From UBA1189 sp045612925 (lineage in GTDB: Bacteria > Bacteroidota > Bacteroidia > Bacteroidales > Bacteroidaceae), in assembly GCA_045612925.1 (NCBI GenBank), contig JAZKZX010000070.1, positions 1-57,058 of the forward strand: 57,058 nt of DNA, in the 5' to 3' direction. The translations under genes were made by a program, and so were the position numbers. Below the pieces are notes generated by a model. The model did not search any database and was not told where the DNA came from. It saw nothing but the letters and a program-made list of their open reading frames with translations. This document shows positions 16,848 to 26,033 of the stretch, piece by piece (within the stretch, counting starts at the first letter, position 1; every line of letters starts with the position of its first letter).

Positions 16848-17321
16848 ATGAAGAAAGTATTGTTTGGCTTGGCAAGCCTTATGGTTTTGATGACCTCATG
16901 TAAGACAAAGGAAAGTGCCTATAAGCAGGCTTACGAGCAAGCAAAAGCGCAAGAGGCTACTCAGGTGCAGGTAAATGCTCCCATGCAAGTAACTCCCGTG
17001 GCAGCTCCCGTGGTGGAGGATAACTATGACGATACTCCCGTACGTCAAGAACAGGTAGTATCAGTGAGCGGTGAACTAAAGGCGTATAGCGTTGTATGTG
17101 GTAGCTTCAGCTTGCAGGCTAATGCACAGGCTTTGAAGGAGTCACTTGTGAACGACGGATATCAGGCAGGAATTGTAAAGAATGTAGATAAGAATATGTT
17201 CCGTGTGATCATTGGCTCATACGATACCAAGCCCGAGGCTGCTAAGGCACGTGAGGCTTTCAAGATGAAGTATCCCAGCCGTGCCGATTTCCAAGGTGCA
17301 TGGATCCTTTTGAACAAGTAA
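16848..17321 (+). CDS. SPOR-domain lipoprotein
   Basis: A 157-residue lipoprotein. The signal ends LMTSC with the lipidated Cys at residue 18. A Gln/Ala/Pro/Val-rich linker (about 30-75) leads to a C-terminal SPOR domain (about 80-155; YSVVCGSFSLQANAQAL and FRVIIGSYDTKPEAAKAREAF). SPOR domains bind denuded glycan strands at the septum, so the protein probably acts in the periplasm on or near dividing peptidoglycan. I chose the ATG at 16848, preceded by TAGGAA; the longer frame from 16425 overlaps the M18 gene antisense and is not plausible. A terminator follows within 21 nt. Confidence 0.92.
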   Translation: MKKVLFGLASLMVLMTSCKTKESAYKQAYEQAKAQEATQVQVNAPMQVTPVAAPVVEDNYDDTPVRQEQVVSVSGELKAYSVVCGSFSLQANAQALKESLVNDGYQAGIVKNVDKNMFRVIIGSYDTKPEAAKAREAFKMKYPSRADFQGAWILLNK

Positions 17322-17341
17322 TCAGATTATCGCTTATAGAT

Positions 17342-17369
17342 AAAGGGTGACCATGCGGTCGCCCTTTAT
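17342..17369 (+). terminator. Terminator after the SPOR gene
   Basis: AAAGGGTGACC / GGTCGCCCTTT with a 4-nt loop, followed by ATTATA. It lies just before the ruvX start at 17383. This argues against the in-frame ATG at 17347, which falls within the hairpin. Confidence 0.8.
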
Positions 17370-17382
17370 TATACATTCCATT

Positions 17383-17805
17383 ATGGCTCGTATACTTGCT
17401 ATTGATTATGGTAAAAAACGCACGGGATTGGCGGTGACTGATGTATTGCAAATCATTGCCAATGGACTTACTACAGTGCCTACGCATACGCTCATGGACT
17501 ATATTCTTGACTATGTGAAGCGTGAGCCTGTAGAACGCATCGTGGTAGGGTTACCCAAGCAGATGAACAATCAGCCGTCAGAGAATATGGTGCGTATTGA
17601 GCCCTTTGTGAATCGCTTGCGTAAGGTGCTTCCGAATATCCCTGTAGAGTATGTTGACGAACGATTCACCTCAGTGCTTGCTCACCAAGCTATGCTCGAT
17701 GGGGGACTGAAAAAGAAAGATCGGCAACGCAAAGAACTCGTAGACGAGATTAGCGCCACTATCATACTTCAAAGCTATATGGATAGCCGAAAATTTAAAT
17801 TGTAA
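17383..17805 (+). CDS. ruvX: YqgF/RuvX RNase H-like Holliday-junction resolvase homolog
   Basis: A 140-residue RNase H-fold protein of the YqgF family, linked to pre-16S rRNA 5' end maturation and formerly proposed as a Holliday-junction resolvase. Motifs: AIDYGKKRTGLAV (Asp8), IVVGLPKQ (53-60), VDERFTS (91-97, acidic pair Asp92/Glu93) and ELVDEISA (Asp121). The ATG at 17383 gives the canonical MARILAIDYG start. The def gene follows after 25 nt and the TPR gene after that, forming a three-gene unit. Confidence 0.94.
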   Translation: MARILAIDYGKKRTGLAVTDVLQIIANGLTTVPTHTLMDYILDYVKREPVERIVVGLPKQMNNQPSENMVRIEPFVNRLRKVLPNIPVEYVDERFTSVLAHQAMLDGGLKKKDRQRKELVDEISATIILQSYMDSRKFKL

Positions 17806-17830
17806 AATCTTCATTCTTAACTAAAATAAC

Positions 17831-18388
17831 ATGATTCTCCCTATCTATACCTACGGACAACCCGTATTGAGAAAGGAAGCCGAGGATATCACTCCCGACT
17901 ATCCTGAGTTGAAAGAATTGCTCCAGAATATGTTTGAGACCAATGAGCGTGCCGATGGTGTAGGCCTTGCAGCTCCACAGATTGGTCTTCCCATTCGTGT
18001 GGTGATCATCGACCTCACCCCCCTTGCAGAGGATATGCCCGAGTATGCCAACTTTAAGCGAGCATATATCAATGGATATATCATAGAGGAAGAGGGTGAG
18101 ACATTCCTTATGGATGAGGGCTGCTTGAGTCTTCCTGGTATACACGAGAAGGTGCCCCGTGCAGAGAAGGTGCGTATACAGTATGTCGATGAGAACTTTG
18201 TTGAGCACGATGAGTGGGTTGAAGGTTTCTTGGCTCGTGTGGTACAGCATGAGTTTGACCATCTAGAAGGTAAGGTGTTCACAGATCGCATCTCTCCGTT
18301 GCGCCGTCAGATGAACAAAGCCAAGTTCAACGCTTTGCTTAGCGGGAAAGTGCGTTGTGACTACAAGGTGAGGGTGGCAAAGAAGTAA
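17831..18388 (+). CDS. def: Peptide deformylase
   Basis: A 185-residue metalloenzyme that removes the formyl group from the N-terminal methionine of new proteins. The three metal-site motifs are present: GVGLAAPQIG (43-52), EGCLSLPG (96-103, Cys98) and QHEFDHLEG (139-147, His140, Glu141, His144). It lies between ruvX and a large TPR gene with short gaps of 25 and 19 nt, an arrangement that suggests co-transcription. Confidence 0.97.
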   Translation: MILPIYTYGQPVLRKEAEDITPDYPELKELLQNMFETNERADGVGLAAPQIGLPIRVVIIDLTPLAEDMPEYANFKRAYINGYIIEEEGETFLMDEGCLSLPGIHEKVPRAEKVRIQYVDENFVEHDEWVEGFLARVVQHEFDHLEGKVFTDRISPLRRQMNKAKFNALLSGKVRCDYKVRVAKK

Positions 18389-18407
18389 CTTCTTGTATTA
18401 AAGGTTA

Positions 18408-20405
18408 GTGTTTAGGGATAGGCGTAAATTGCTTTTATGCTTGCTCCTTTGTACCATATTTGGGGCTAAGGCACAAGTCAATACCGATCACATGATGCGG
18501 GTAGGACGCAATGCGTTGTACTTTAGTGACTATGTGCTATCGATACAATATTTCAATCAAGTTGTCAATGCCAAGCCCTATTTGCACGAGCCTTACTTTT
18601 TTCGTGCATTGGCGAAGTTTTACCTTGACGACCACATCGGTGCCGAGAACGATTGTAATGAGGCTATCAGTCGCAATCCCTTTGTGGTAGACTATTATCA
18701 GTTGCGAGGACTGGCACGCGTGAATCAGGGGAAATATACCGATGCGGTATCCGATTACCGAAACGCTTTGTCTCATGCTCCAGAGAATGAGGGCTTGTGG
18801 CACAATCTGGCACTCTGTTATGCTAATCTCAAAGCCTATGATGCTGCAGTAGGCGTGCTTGACACCGTCGTACGCATCGTGCCAGGGTATGCTCCAGCAC
18901 TTAATATGCGAGCTCAAGTACGGATAGAACAGGGAGATACCATATCAGCTCTTGCCGACTTGGAGGCTTCGCTCAAGATCAATAAATTCGATTCTGATGT
19001 GTATGCTACCCGAGCACTCGTATATTTGCAGCAACATCGCTATGAAGAGGCAGAAGACGATCTTACCTATGCCATACACCTTAATCCTAAGAGTAGCTAT
19101 TACATAAATCGTGCACTCACGAGATATTATAGGCAAGAGTTGCGAGGTGCGATGAGTGATTATGATCTTGCCCTCGAACTTGATCCTAACAATGTGCTCG
19201 GGCGCTATAATAGAGGCTTGTTGAGAGCACAGGTGGGTGATGATAATCGTGCTATTGAGGACTTTACTGTCGTTATTGAGTATGATCCTTCGAATACGAT
19301 GGCTGTTTTCAATAGAGCCTTACTGCTGATGCAAACTGGCGATTATGAAGGAGCTAAAGAGGACCTTGACCAGGTGCTTGCCGAATATCCCAAATTTCTT
19401 TACGGATATCAGTGTCGTGCCGAAGTGTATAGCAAATTAGGATGCTACAAAGAGGCCGAACAGGATGAACTCGTTGTTCTGCGAGCTCAGTTTAAGAACG
19501 ATGATGACAATGGCGATGAGGGCGATGACAACACGCGCAAGGAGTCGGACAAGAATATCAAGAAGTACCGTCGTTTAGTAGTGGCCGATGATGTGGTGAG
19601 CGATAATGAATTCTCCTCGGCATATCGTGGTAAGGTACAGAATCGTAATGTATATGTTTCTTTGCAGCCTCTCTTTGCTCTTACCTATTATAATAAAGAG
19701 AGTGAGGTGGGGCGCATTATTCACTATCATCGCTATTTAGAGGATATCAAGCGCACTGGTGAGCTGCCTTTGCCATTGCTGGTGACAGCTTCGGAACAAG
19801 CACTTGATGAGATGCAGATTGCTTATCACTTCAAGGATATTGATATACAGACGGCCAAGTTTGCAGGAGACAATGAAGAGGCAATCTATTATTTTGCCCG
19901 TGGTATTGACTTCTATTTGGTACAGGACCTTGATGCTGCCATCAATGACTTCACCCAAGCCATTGTTACAGATGGCACCTTGTGGCTTTCTTACTATGCT
20001 CGTGCTGTGGCGAGATACAAGCAGGTGGAGATGCAGCGCGCCGATAGAGGAGATGCTGGGAAACATATGGCTACCACACCTGAAGATTTTCTTGTAGATA
20101 ATAGACTTAACGACTATCAGCTCATTCTTGCCGATCTCAACAAAGCAGTAGACCTCGCTCCAGACTTTGCCTATACCTATTATAATAGAGCCAATGTGCT
20201 ATCGTACCTTAAGGACTATCGAGCTGCTATCGTGAGTTACGACGAAGCCATAGCTCTTGAGCCTCATTTGGCTGAAGCCTATTACAATCGCGGCCTCACC
20301 TACATCTTTCTCGGAGAGAATGCTCGCGGCATAGCCGACTTGAGTAGAGCGGGTGAATTAGGGTTGTACAGCGCCTATAATCTGATCAAACGATTTGCTG
20401 AGTAG
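18408..20405 (+). CDS. Large exported TPR-repeat protein
   Basis: A 665-residue protein with a signal peptide (LLLCLLLCTIFGAKAQ) and about a dozen TPR units in two blocks (about 25-355 and 500-660). An acidic Asp/Glu/Asn-rich segment (about 360-385, NDDDNGDEGDDN) and a non-TPR region lie between them. It starts with GTG at 18408, preceded by AAAGG 4 nt upstream; no suitable ATG is available. It is probably a periplasmic or outer-membrane-associated scaffold. Genes of this type commonly follow def in Bacteroidales, as far as I recall, but the binding partner is unknown. Confidence 0.88.
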   Translation: MFRDRRKLLLCLLLCTIFGAKAQVNTDHMMRVGRNALYFSDYVLSIQYFNQVVNAKPYLHEPYFFRALAKFYLDDHIGAENDCNEAISRNPFVVDYYQLRGLARVNQGKYTDAVSDYRNALSHAPENEGLWHNLALCYANLKAYDAAVGVLDTVVRIVPGYAPALNMRAQVRIEQGDTISALADLEASLKINKFDSDVYATRALVYLQQHRYEEAEDDLTYAIHLNPKSSYYINRALTRYYRQELRGAMSDYDLALELDPNNVLGRYNRGLLRAQVGDDNRAIEDFTVVIEYDPSNTMAVFNRALLLMQTGDYEGAKEDLDQVLAEYPKFLYGYQCRAEVYSKLGCYKEAEQDELVVLRAQFKNDDDNGDEGDDNTRKESDKNIKKYRRLVVADDVVSDNEFSSAYRGKVQNRNVYVSLQPLFALTYYNKESEVGRIIHYHRYLEDIKRTGELPLPLLVTASEQALDEMQIAYHFKDIDIQTAKFAGDNEEAIYYFARGIDFYLVQDLDAAINDFTQAIVTDGTLWLSYYARAVARYKQVEMQRADRGDAGKHMATTPEDFLVDNRLNDYQLILADLNKAVDLAPDFAYTYYNRANVLSYLKDYRAAIVSYDEAIALEPHLAEAYYNRGLTYIFLGENARGIADLSRAGELGLYSAYNLIKRFAE

Positions 20406-20577
20406 GGTAGGCGGGCACGACATGAAAAATACATATCGAAAGCGTAACTCGACATTTCGTACACAAAACGGGACATTTCGTACAGAGGGCGCAAATATGC
20501 TTTGTCGCGTCAAAAATAAGAGTGAAATTTGCAGAGAAAACCAAAGCTTATAACCAAAGTACTATTTTTCTCGTAAC
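20406..20577 (+). promoter_or_regulatory. Leader region of the helicase-LytTR operon with a near-consensus -7 box
   Basis: 172 bp without a gene. It contains the direct repeats at 20451-20484 and, at 20496-20504, TATGCTTTG, which is TAnnTTTG with one extra base. The second repeat falls where a -33 box would be expected, so a bound regulator could help or block RNA polymerase. The exact promoter is uncertain. Confidence 0.45.
20451..20484 (+). promoter_or_regulatory. 13-bp direct repeat, 21-bp period: candidate LytTR operator
   Basis: GACATTTCGTACA occurs at 20451-20463 and again, identically, at 20472-20484. The 21-bp period equals two helical turns, the usual geometry of paired direct repeats bound by LytTR dimers. 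It lies upstream of an operon whose second gene encodes a LytTR protein, so autoregulation is a natural inference. Confidence 0.6.
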
Positions 20578-23500
20578 ATGGATTTGAACGAACAATACAC
20601 ACCGAACAATCGCATAGCATTGGCTCTCGACTACTTGGAGGAGGTCAACTATGCCTTGGTGCTATCGAAGGTGGACATCTGTAATTGGTGTATCATCGAA
20701 AACAATTCGGATGCTGACCTGGAGGGCATACTCCTGGAGATCTCGGGCGACTATGTAGAGACCTACTCCTCTATGCCGCTGACCGTAGATGCCAACAGTC
20801 GCATACGCCTGCAGGATATCAACCTGTTGGTAAAGACGGGCATGCTGCTCTCGCTGACCGAGAAGGTGACCTCTACCATCAAGCTCAAAGTGCTCCGCGA
20901 GGGGGAGGTATTGCGCGAGCAGTGCTATCCCATCACCTTCATGGCCTATAACCAATGGCATGGCTCGGCATTCCACCCCCAGCTGTTGGCTTCGTTCATC
21001 ACACCCAACCATCCTTGCATAGCTGCCATCGTGAAGCGCGCCTCGGAGCATCTGTACAGGATCAACGACTCGAAGAGCTTCAACGGCTATTGGAGCGAGA
21101 ACAAGGAGAGGGTGCGCGACCAGGTAGAGGCCATATACCTGGCATTGCAGGAGGAGGGCTTGTCGTACAGCCTGAGCATCCGCTCCTATGAGGAGAGAGG
21201 ACAACGCATCAGATTGGCCAACGAGGTGATGACCGACAAGCTGGGCAACTGTATGGACCTCACCTTGCTCTTTGCGGCTTGCCTGGAGTATATAGGGCTC
21301 AACACCCTGCTCGTGCTGGAGCGCACGCATATCTATCTGGGCGTGTGGCTCACCTCGGACAACCATGTGCGTAGTGCGGACGATGACAATACCTTCCTGC
21401 TCAAGAAGACGAGCGAGGGAGTAGACGATATCCTCTTGATTGAGTCGACCTACCTGTCTAAAGCCGAGAAGAGACCTATCGAGTCGGCCATAGATGCGGC
21501 TATGGAGATGCTGAACAAGAAGACCGACTTTGAACTCTTCATCGATGTGTACCGTTGCCGCCTCGAGGGATTCCTCCCCTTGCCGCAGATCGTGAAACGC
21601 AACGAGGTGTGGGTGGTGGCCGATGAGCACAATCCCTATATGGCCGACGAGATGCCTCCGATGCCGATGCCTGCGCCCGAGCGTGCCGAGACTCCCAAAC
21701 CCACGAAGCAGGTGTTGTGGGAGCGCAAGCTGCTCGACTTCACCATGCGCAACACACTGCTGAATGTGAAGATGTCGTCTGCCATACAGCTCATGTCGGT
21801 ATCTCTGAAGGAGGTGGCCTCGAAGATCTTTACCCTCAGTCGCGGATTCCGTATCGATGAAGCCCCCAACTCTCTGGAGCTGGCTCCCGCACTCGGAGGA
21901 GTCTTCAGCGGAGTGCCCGATGCGAGCCTGATCTTTGACTCGGCAGCACTGGACTTAGACATGATAAACCTGGTGAAGGACGATGTCAAGAGCGCACGCC
22001 TGCACAGTTACTACGGCGATAAGGAGACCACTGCCATACTCAAGAAGTTGCGCCGCTCGACACGCACCATGATGGAGGAGAACGGAGTGTCGTCGCTCTA
22101 CATGACCTTCGGCTTGATGCAATGGGTCGACGAGTACGGCATGCCCTTCTTGGCTCCTATACTCCTGGTGCCGGTGGAGTTTGTATATAAGAATCAGGTG
22201 TATAATGTGAAGTGGCGTGGCGAGGACCCCATGCTGAATGTCACCCTGTTTGAATACCTGAAGCAGACCTTCGAGATTGAGTTTGAGGGCTTGGAGGAGC
22301 TCGTTTGTAGCGATAGCAACCTCGACCTGCAACGCATATTCTCGATCATCCGCGAGGGGTTGCTGAAGAAGCCCAACTGGAATGTGTTGGAAGAGTGCCT
22401 GATAGGGGTGTTCAGCTTCAGTAAGTTTGTCATGTGGAACGATATCCACATGCATGGCGCGCAGATGCAAGAGAGCCCTATCGTGGATGCCCTGGTGGAG
22501 AACGATCTGCTCCTCTCTGATGATGAGGAACAGGTAGACCTCGACACTGCGGTAGCCCCGAGCGACCTATGCACTCCGCTCCCCTTCGACTCGTCGCAAC
22601 TGCATGCCATCGTGGCCTCTACGGGTGGCAAGAGCTTTATCCTGCACGGACCTCCGGGAACAGGTAAGTCGCAGACCATTACCAACATGATTACCAATGC
22701 CTTGTATCATGGCAAGCGTGTGTTGTTTGTGGCCGAAAAGATGGCGGCACTCTCTGTCGTGCAAAATAGATTGGAGAAGCTCGGCCTGGGTGACTTCTGC
22801 CTTGAGCTGCACTCCAACAAGGCTACCAAGCGACACTTTGTGCAACAACTCGCGTCGGTGATGGAGCATATAGAGCAACAGGGCGAGCAGGGTAAGCATC
22901 ATCAGACGGCCCAGCAACTGTATGAACAACGCCAGGAGCTGATGAAGCATGTCGATGCCTTGCATCGTTGCAGTGGTGAGGATGAGTTTTCAATCTACGA
23001 TAGCATCATGCACTATTGCCGCTTCTGCGAAGAGGGTATGGTAGACTTGCGCGATCCTGCGCGTCCAGCCATCACTCCACAGAACTTGTCGGAGTATGAG
23101 TATTACATCGACCGCCTTGGTACCATCATCCGTCTCGTGGGGCAACCTTCGCAACATCCGCTCCTCGGAGTCAGCACCAATGCGCATACCATGGCTCACA
23201 TGGCCGAGCTGAGACCTGCCATTGAGACCTGTATGGCTCATGCCCGACAACTGCAACAGGTGGTAGGTAGTGTGGTTCAGCTCACCGGTGGCATACCGCC
23301 AGTATCGTTGGGCAGCATCGCTACACTCATGGAAGAGGTGCGTGAGGTACACCAGCAGCGCGAGCGTATCTTACAATCGGCTTCGCCCGAGATCTTTGGT
23401 GCCGCCATCCCTGTGTTGGAGCAGAAGAGGGCGAGCATCGACCATGCGCATCCCGTCATGCGTTTCTTCAAGAAGTGGAGCCTCTTGCGCGAGGTCAAGA

Positions 23501-25440
23501 GCCATCAGGTATATGTCACTTGGGACACGCTGGATGAGTTTGTCCAAAGCCTTGCTCACCTCAACGCCTCTCCGCTGCACCGACAGCTATCGGCAAAGGC
23601 CGACCTGGCTGCTCTGCTTGCCCCGTATGATCAGTATCGGGAGGCATTCGACACACTCTCTTCGTGGCTGACCATCGATGGGTGGGAGCTACTCTCGGTA
23701 CAGGAGCTCGTGGAGAAGTTGGCACACTGGGCCCAGCATCTCGACAAGCTGAAGGATTGGAAGCAATGGTGTCTGATCAAGGAGGACCTACGCCAAAAGA
23801 ATATGGGTGCTATCGTGCACCTTATGGAGACCGAAGAGGTGTCGTTGCCCCAGCTCAAGCATCGCTACCTTGCCCGCTACTTCTACGAAGTGGCCAACAG
23901 GCTGATTGCCGCTAACCCCGAAGCGGATATGTTTAACGGAATGCTCTTCGATGAGAAGGTGAGCCGATACAAGGACCTTGCTCGTCGCTATCGGGAGGCG
24001 AGTCGCGATGAACTGGTGGGCCGTCTGCTCGAAAGGGCAAGAGCAGCCAGCACGAATGCCGAGTGGAGCAACCAGTCGGTCATCCTGCACAAGGTAGTTG
24101 CCAATGGAGGACGCGGGCTGACTATCCGTCGCCTCTTCCAGCAGGCTCCCGATATGCTTGCCCACTTCTGTCCCTGTCTGCTCATGAGCCCCATGTCGGT
24201 AGCCCAATACTTGGAGATGCAACCCCAGATGTTCGACCTTGTCATCTTTGACGAGGCTTCGCAGATACCTACCAATGAGGCCGTAGGAGCCATCGCGCGT
24301 GGCGAGACGATCGTCATCGTGGGCGACACCAAGCAGATGCCACCCACCTCCTTCTTCGTGAGCAACAAGATTACCGATGAGGAGTGTGCGGTCGATGACC
24401 TTGAGAGCATCCTCGATGATTGCCAGGCACTCAAGATGCCTTCGCTCTTGCTCTCGTGGCACTATCGTAGCCAGCATGAGAGTCTCGTGTGTTTCAGCAA
24501 TAACGAGTATTATGAGAACAAACTGCATACCTTCCCTGCTATCGACGACCAGGAACGCCGCGTAGTGTATGTGCCTGTCAAGGGTACCTATCAGAAGGGG
24601 GGTAGCCGAAGCAACAAGTCGGAGGCTATGGCCATCGTAAGTGAGATAGAGCGCCGCCTGAGCGACGAGCAGCTGCGCAAACTATCTATCGGTGTCATCA
24701 GCTTTAATGTGCAGCAACAATACCTCATCGAAGACCTCCTCGAGGAGCGTTTCGACAAGAATCGCCAGTTGCGCCTCTGGGCCGAGGAGAGCGGCGAGCC
24801 CATCTTCATCAAGAACCTTGAGAATGTGCAGGGCGACGAGCGCGATGTCATCCTCTTCTCTGTAGGATACGGCCCCGACAAGGAGGGTAAGATATCCATG
24901 AACTTCGGTCCGCTCAACCTCGTTGGCGGTGAGCGCCGACTCAATGTGGCTGTCACCCGCTCGCGCTACGAGATGATGGTATTCTCATCACTCCATGCCC
25001 GCGACATCGACCTGCGTCGCACGAATGCCAAGGGTGTAAAGGGCTTGCACCGATTCCTCGACTATGCCGAGCATGGCACCTTGGTCAAGAATGCCTATGC
25101 TGGCGAGGAGGCGATGGCCGAGAAGGTTATCACCCTGCAGATTGCCCGTAGGCTCGAGGCCGAAGGGTTGAAGGTCAAGACCTTCGTGGGCAACTCGCGA
25201 TTCAAGGTCAACATCGCCATTGTAGACCCTCACGATGAGCGTCGCTACCTGCTGGGCATCCTGCTCGACGACAAGCTCTATCATGCCATCCCCACGATGA
25301 GTGATCGCGAGATTGTGCAACCCTCGGTGCTGAAGTCGCTCGGATGGAATGTGAAGCGTGTGTGGACCCTCGATTGGTTTGACCGTCCCAAGCATGTGAT
25401 TGACAATATATTATCAGAACTTAATACCTCACAACGATGA
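20578..25440 (+). CDS. DUF4011-type SF1 helicase with TG-like N-terminus and degenerate nuclease domain
   Basis: A 1620-residue multidomain protein. The N-terminal part contains a transglutaminase-like segment: GNCMDLTLLFAACL with Cys225, THIYLGVWL with His251 and LLIESTYL with Glu289 at the triad positions. A DUF4011 segment follows (about 378-410, ERKLLDFTMRNTLLNV). The SF1 helicase core has Walker A GPPGTGKS (691-698), a long helical insert (about 750-1190), Walker B VIFDEAS (1222-1228), GDTKQMPP (1249-1256), SWHYRSQHESL and NVAVTRSR (to about 1463). The C-terminal domain (about 1510-1615) resembles the Vsr-like MTES_1575 nuclease, ending with LGWNVKRVWTLDWF. However, the usual catalytic Asp and Glu positions read Asn1545 and Leu1562. 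Related helicase-nucleases often occur in defence loci; no other defence gene is next to it. The LytTR gene overlaps by 4 nt (ATGA). Confidence 0.88.
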   Translation: MDLNEQYTPNNRIALALDYLEEVNYALVLSKVDICNWCIIENNSDADLEGILLEISGDYVETYSSMPLTVDANSRIRLQDINLLVKTGMLLSLTEKVTSTIKLKVLREGEVLREQCYPITFMAYNQWHGSAFHPQLLASFITPNHPCIAAIVKRASEHLYRINDSKSFNGYWSENKERVRDQVEAIYLALQEEGLSYSLSIRSYEERGQRIRLANEVMTDKLGNCMDLTLLFAACLEYIGLNTLLVLERTHIYLGVWLTSDNHVRSADDDNTFLLKKTSEGVDDILLIESTYLSKAEKRPIESAIDAAMEMLNKKTDFELFIDVYRCRLEGFLPLPQIVKRNEVWVVADEHNPYMADEMPPMPMPAPERAETPKPTKQVLWERKLLDFTMRNTLLNVKMSSAIQLMSVSLKEVASKIFTLSRGFRIDEAPNSLELAPALGGVFSGVPDASLIFDSAALDLDMINLVKDDVKSARLHSYYGDKETTAILKKLRRSTRTMMEENGVSSLYMTFGLMQWVDEYGMPFLAPILLVPVEFVYKNQVYNVKWRGEDPMLNVTLFEYLKQTFEIEFEGLEELVCSDSNLDLQRIFSIIREGLLKKPNWNVLEECLIGVFSFSKFVMWNDIHMHGAQMQESPIVDALVENDLLLSDDEEQVDLDTAVAPSDLCTPLPFDSSQLHAIVASTGGKSFILHGPPGTGKSQTITNMITNALYHGKRVLFVAEKMAALSVVQNRLEKLGLGDFCLELHSNKATKRHFVQQLASVMEHIEQQGEQGKHHQTAQQLYEQRQELMKHVDALHRCSGEDEFSIYDSIMHYCRFCEEGMVDLRDPARPAITPQNLSEYEYYIDRLGTIIRLVGQPSQHPLLGVSTNAHTMAHMAELRPAIETCMAHARQLQQVVGSVVQLTGGIPPVSLGSIATLMEEVREVHQQRERILQSASPEIFGAAIPVLEQKRASIDHAHPVMRFFKKWSLLREVKSHQVYVTWDTLDEFVQSLAHLNASPLHRQLSAKADLAALLAPYDQYREAFDTLSSWLTIDGWELLSVQELVEKLAHWAQHLDKLKDWKQWCLIKEDLRQKNMGAIVHLMETEEVSLPQLKHRYLARYFYEVANRLIAANPEADMFNGMLFDEKVSRYKDLARRYREASRDELVGRLLERARAASTNAEWSNQSVILHKVVANGGRGLTIRRLFQQAPDMLAHFCPCLLMSPMSVAQYLEMQPQMFDLVIFDEASQIPTNEAVGAIARGETIVIVGDTKQMPPTSFFVSNKITDEECAVDDLESILDDCQALKMPSLLLSWHYRSQHESLVCFSNNEYYENKLHTFPAIDDQERRVVYVPVKGTYQKGGSRSNKSEAMAIVSEIERRLSDEQLRKLSIGVISFNVQQQYLIEDLLEERFDKNRQLRLWAEESGEPIFIKNLENVQGDERDVILFSVGYGPDKEGKISMNFGPLNLVGGERRLNVAVTRSRYEMMVFSSLHARDIDLRRTNAKGVKGLHRFLDYAEHGTLVKNAYAGEEAMAEKVITLQIARRLEAEGLKVKTFVGNSRFKVNIAIVDPHDERRYLLGILLDDKLYHAIPTMSDREIVQPSVLKSLGWNVKRVWTLDWFDRPKHVIDNILSELNTSQR

Positions 25441-25916
25441 AAGAAAAACTATTGATACATGCCGTCAACGAGGCTTATAGCTTCGCTCCCGAACAGATTG
25501 TATGCATCGAGGCCGATGGCAACTATTGCAACTTCTACCTCAGCAATGGCAACTCATACCTGCTCTCATACCAACTGGGACAGATAGAGAGCATCATCAA
25601 GGAGCAGCTTTCGTATAGCAGCTATAGCTTTGTACGAGTGGGGAAGAGCTTGATTGTCAATGCCGATGAGGTGCTGTGCGTCAATGTCACCAAGCAAGCC
25701 TTGGAGATGAACATCGCATCGGGCGAGAAACTTCTGTTCAATGCTTCGCGCGAAGCCCTGAAGAAGCTGATGAGCTTCTTGGTAGAGAATAGGAAGAACG
25801 GCATCGTGCGTAGCATCAATATGCGCCCCGCGCAGCCCAAGAGCATGGCACTACTCCGTGGCCACCACCAAGCCACGATGCCCGACGACGACATCCGCGT
25901 GATATGCAATGCGTGA
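25437..25916 (+). CDS. Stand-alone LytTR DNA-binding regulator
   Basis: A 159-residue protein made of a LytTR domain (about residues 15-118; EQIVCIEADGNYCNFYLSNG, SFVRVGKSLIVNADEV, FNASREALKKLMSFL). A short basic tail (NMRPAQPKSMALLRGHHQA) follows. There is no receiver domain and no membrane segment, so it is not a normal two-component response regulator. The ATG overlaps the helicase stop as ATGA, which points to coupled translation and a joint role. A paired 21-bp-period direct repeat upstream of the operon is the best candidate target. A related repeat lies downstream at 26034-26065. A terminator follows at 25976-26014. Confidence 0.93.
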   Translation: MKEKLLIHAVNEAYSFAPEQIVCIEADGNYCNFYLSNGNSYLLSYQLGQIESIIKEQLSYSSYSFVRVGKSLIVNADEVLCVNVTKQALEMNIASGEKLLFNASREALKKLMSFLVENRKNGIVRSINMRPAQPKSMALLRGHHQATMPDDDIRVICNA

Positions 25917-25975
25917 TAGGGCAAAGGGTTGTTGTTGATAGCCTCTATGGTTGTTCTTATATATTATTCTTTAAT

Positions 25976-26014
25976 GGTAGGCTGATGTTAATAATATAGT
26001 TAGCCTACTTTTGT
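25976..26014 (+). terminator. Terminator of the helicase-LytTR operon
   Basis: GTAGGCT (25977-25983) pairs with AGCCTAC (26002-26008), followed by TTTTGTTTT. The loop is long and AT-rich. Confidence 0.6.
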
Positions 26015-26033
26015 TTTGACAATAGGAGTATAT

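Noticed and set aside
20662..21630. A 322-codon open frame on the minus strand opposite the helicase gene
   Set aside because: It is antisense to a well-supported coding region, rich in Leu, Gln, His and Val as expected of a shadow frame, and has no domain or signal that I recognise.
23788..24528. A 246-codon minus-strand open frame within the helicase
   Set aside because: It is opposite the conserved helicase motifs and has the composition of a reverse-complement artefact.
20406..26000. A full defence island around the helicase
   Set aside because: The flanking genes are housekeeping (def, TPR, acyl-CoA synthetase, hydE); no methylase, toxin, integrase or other defence gene is seen.
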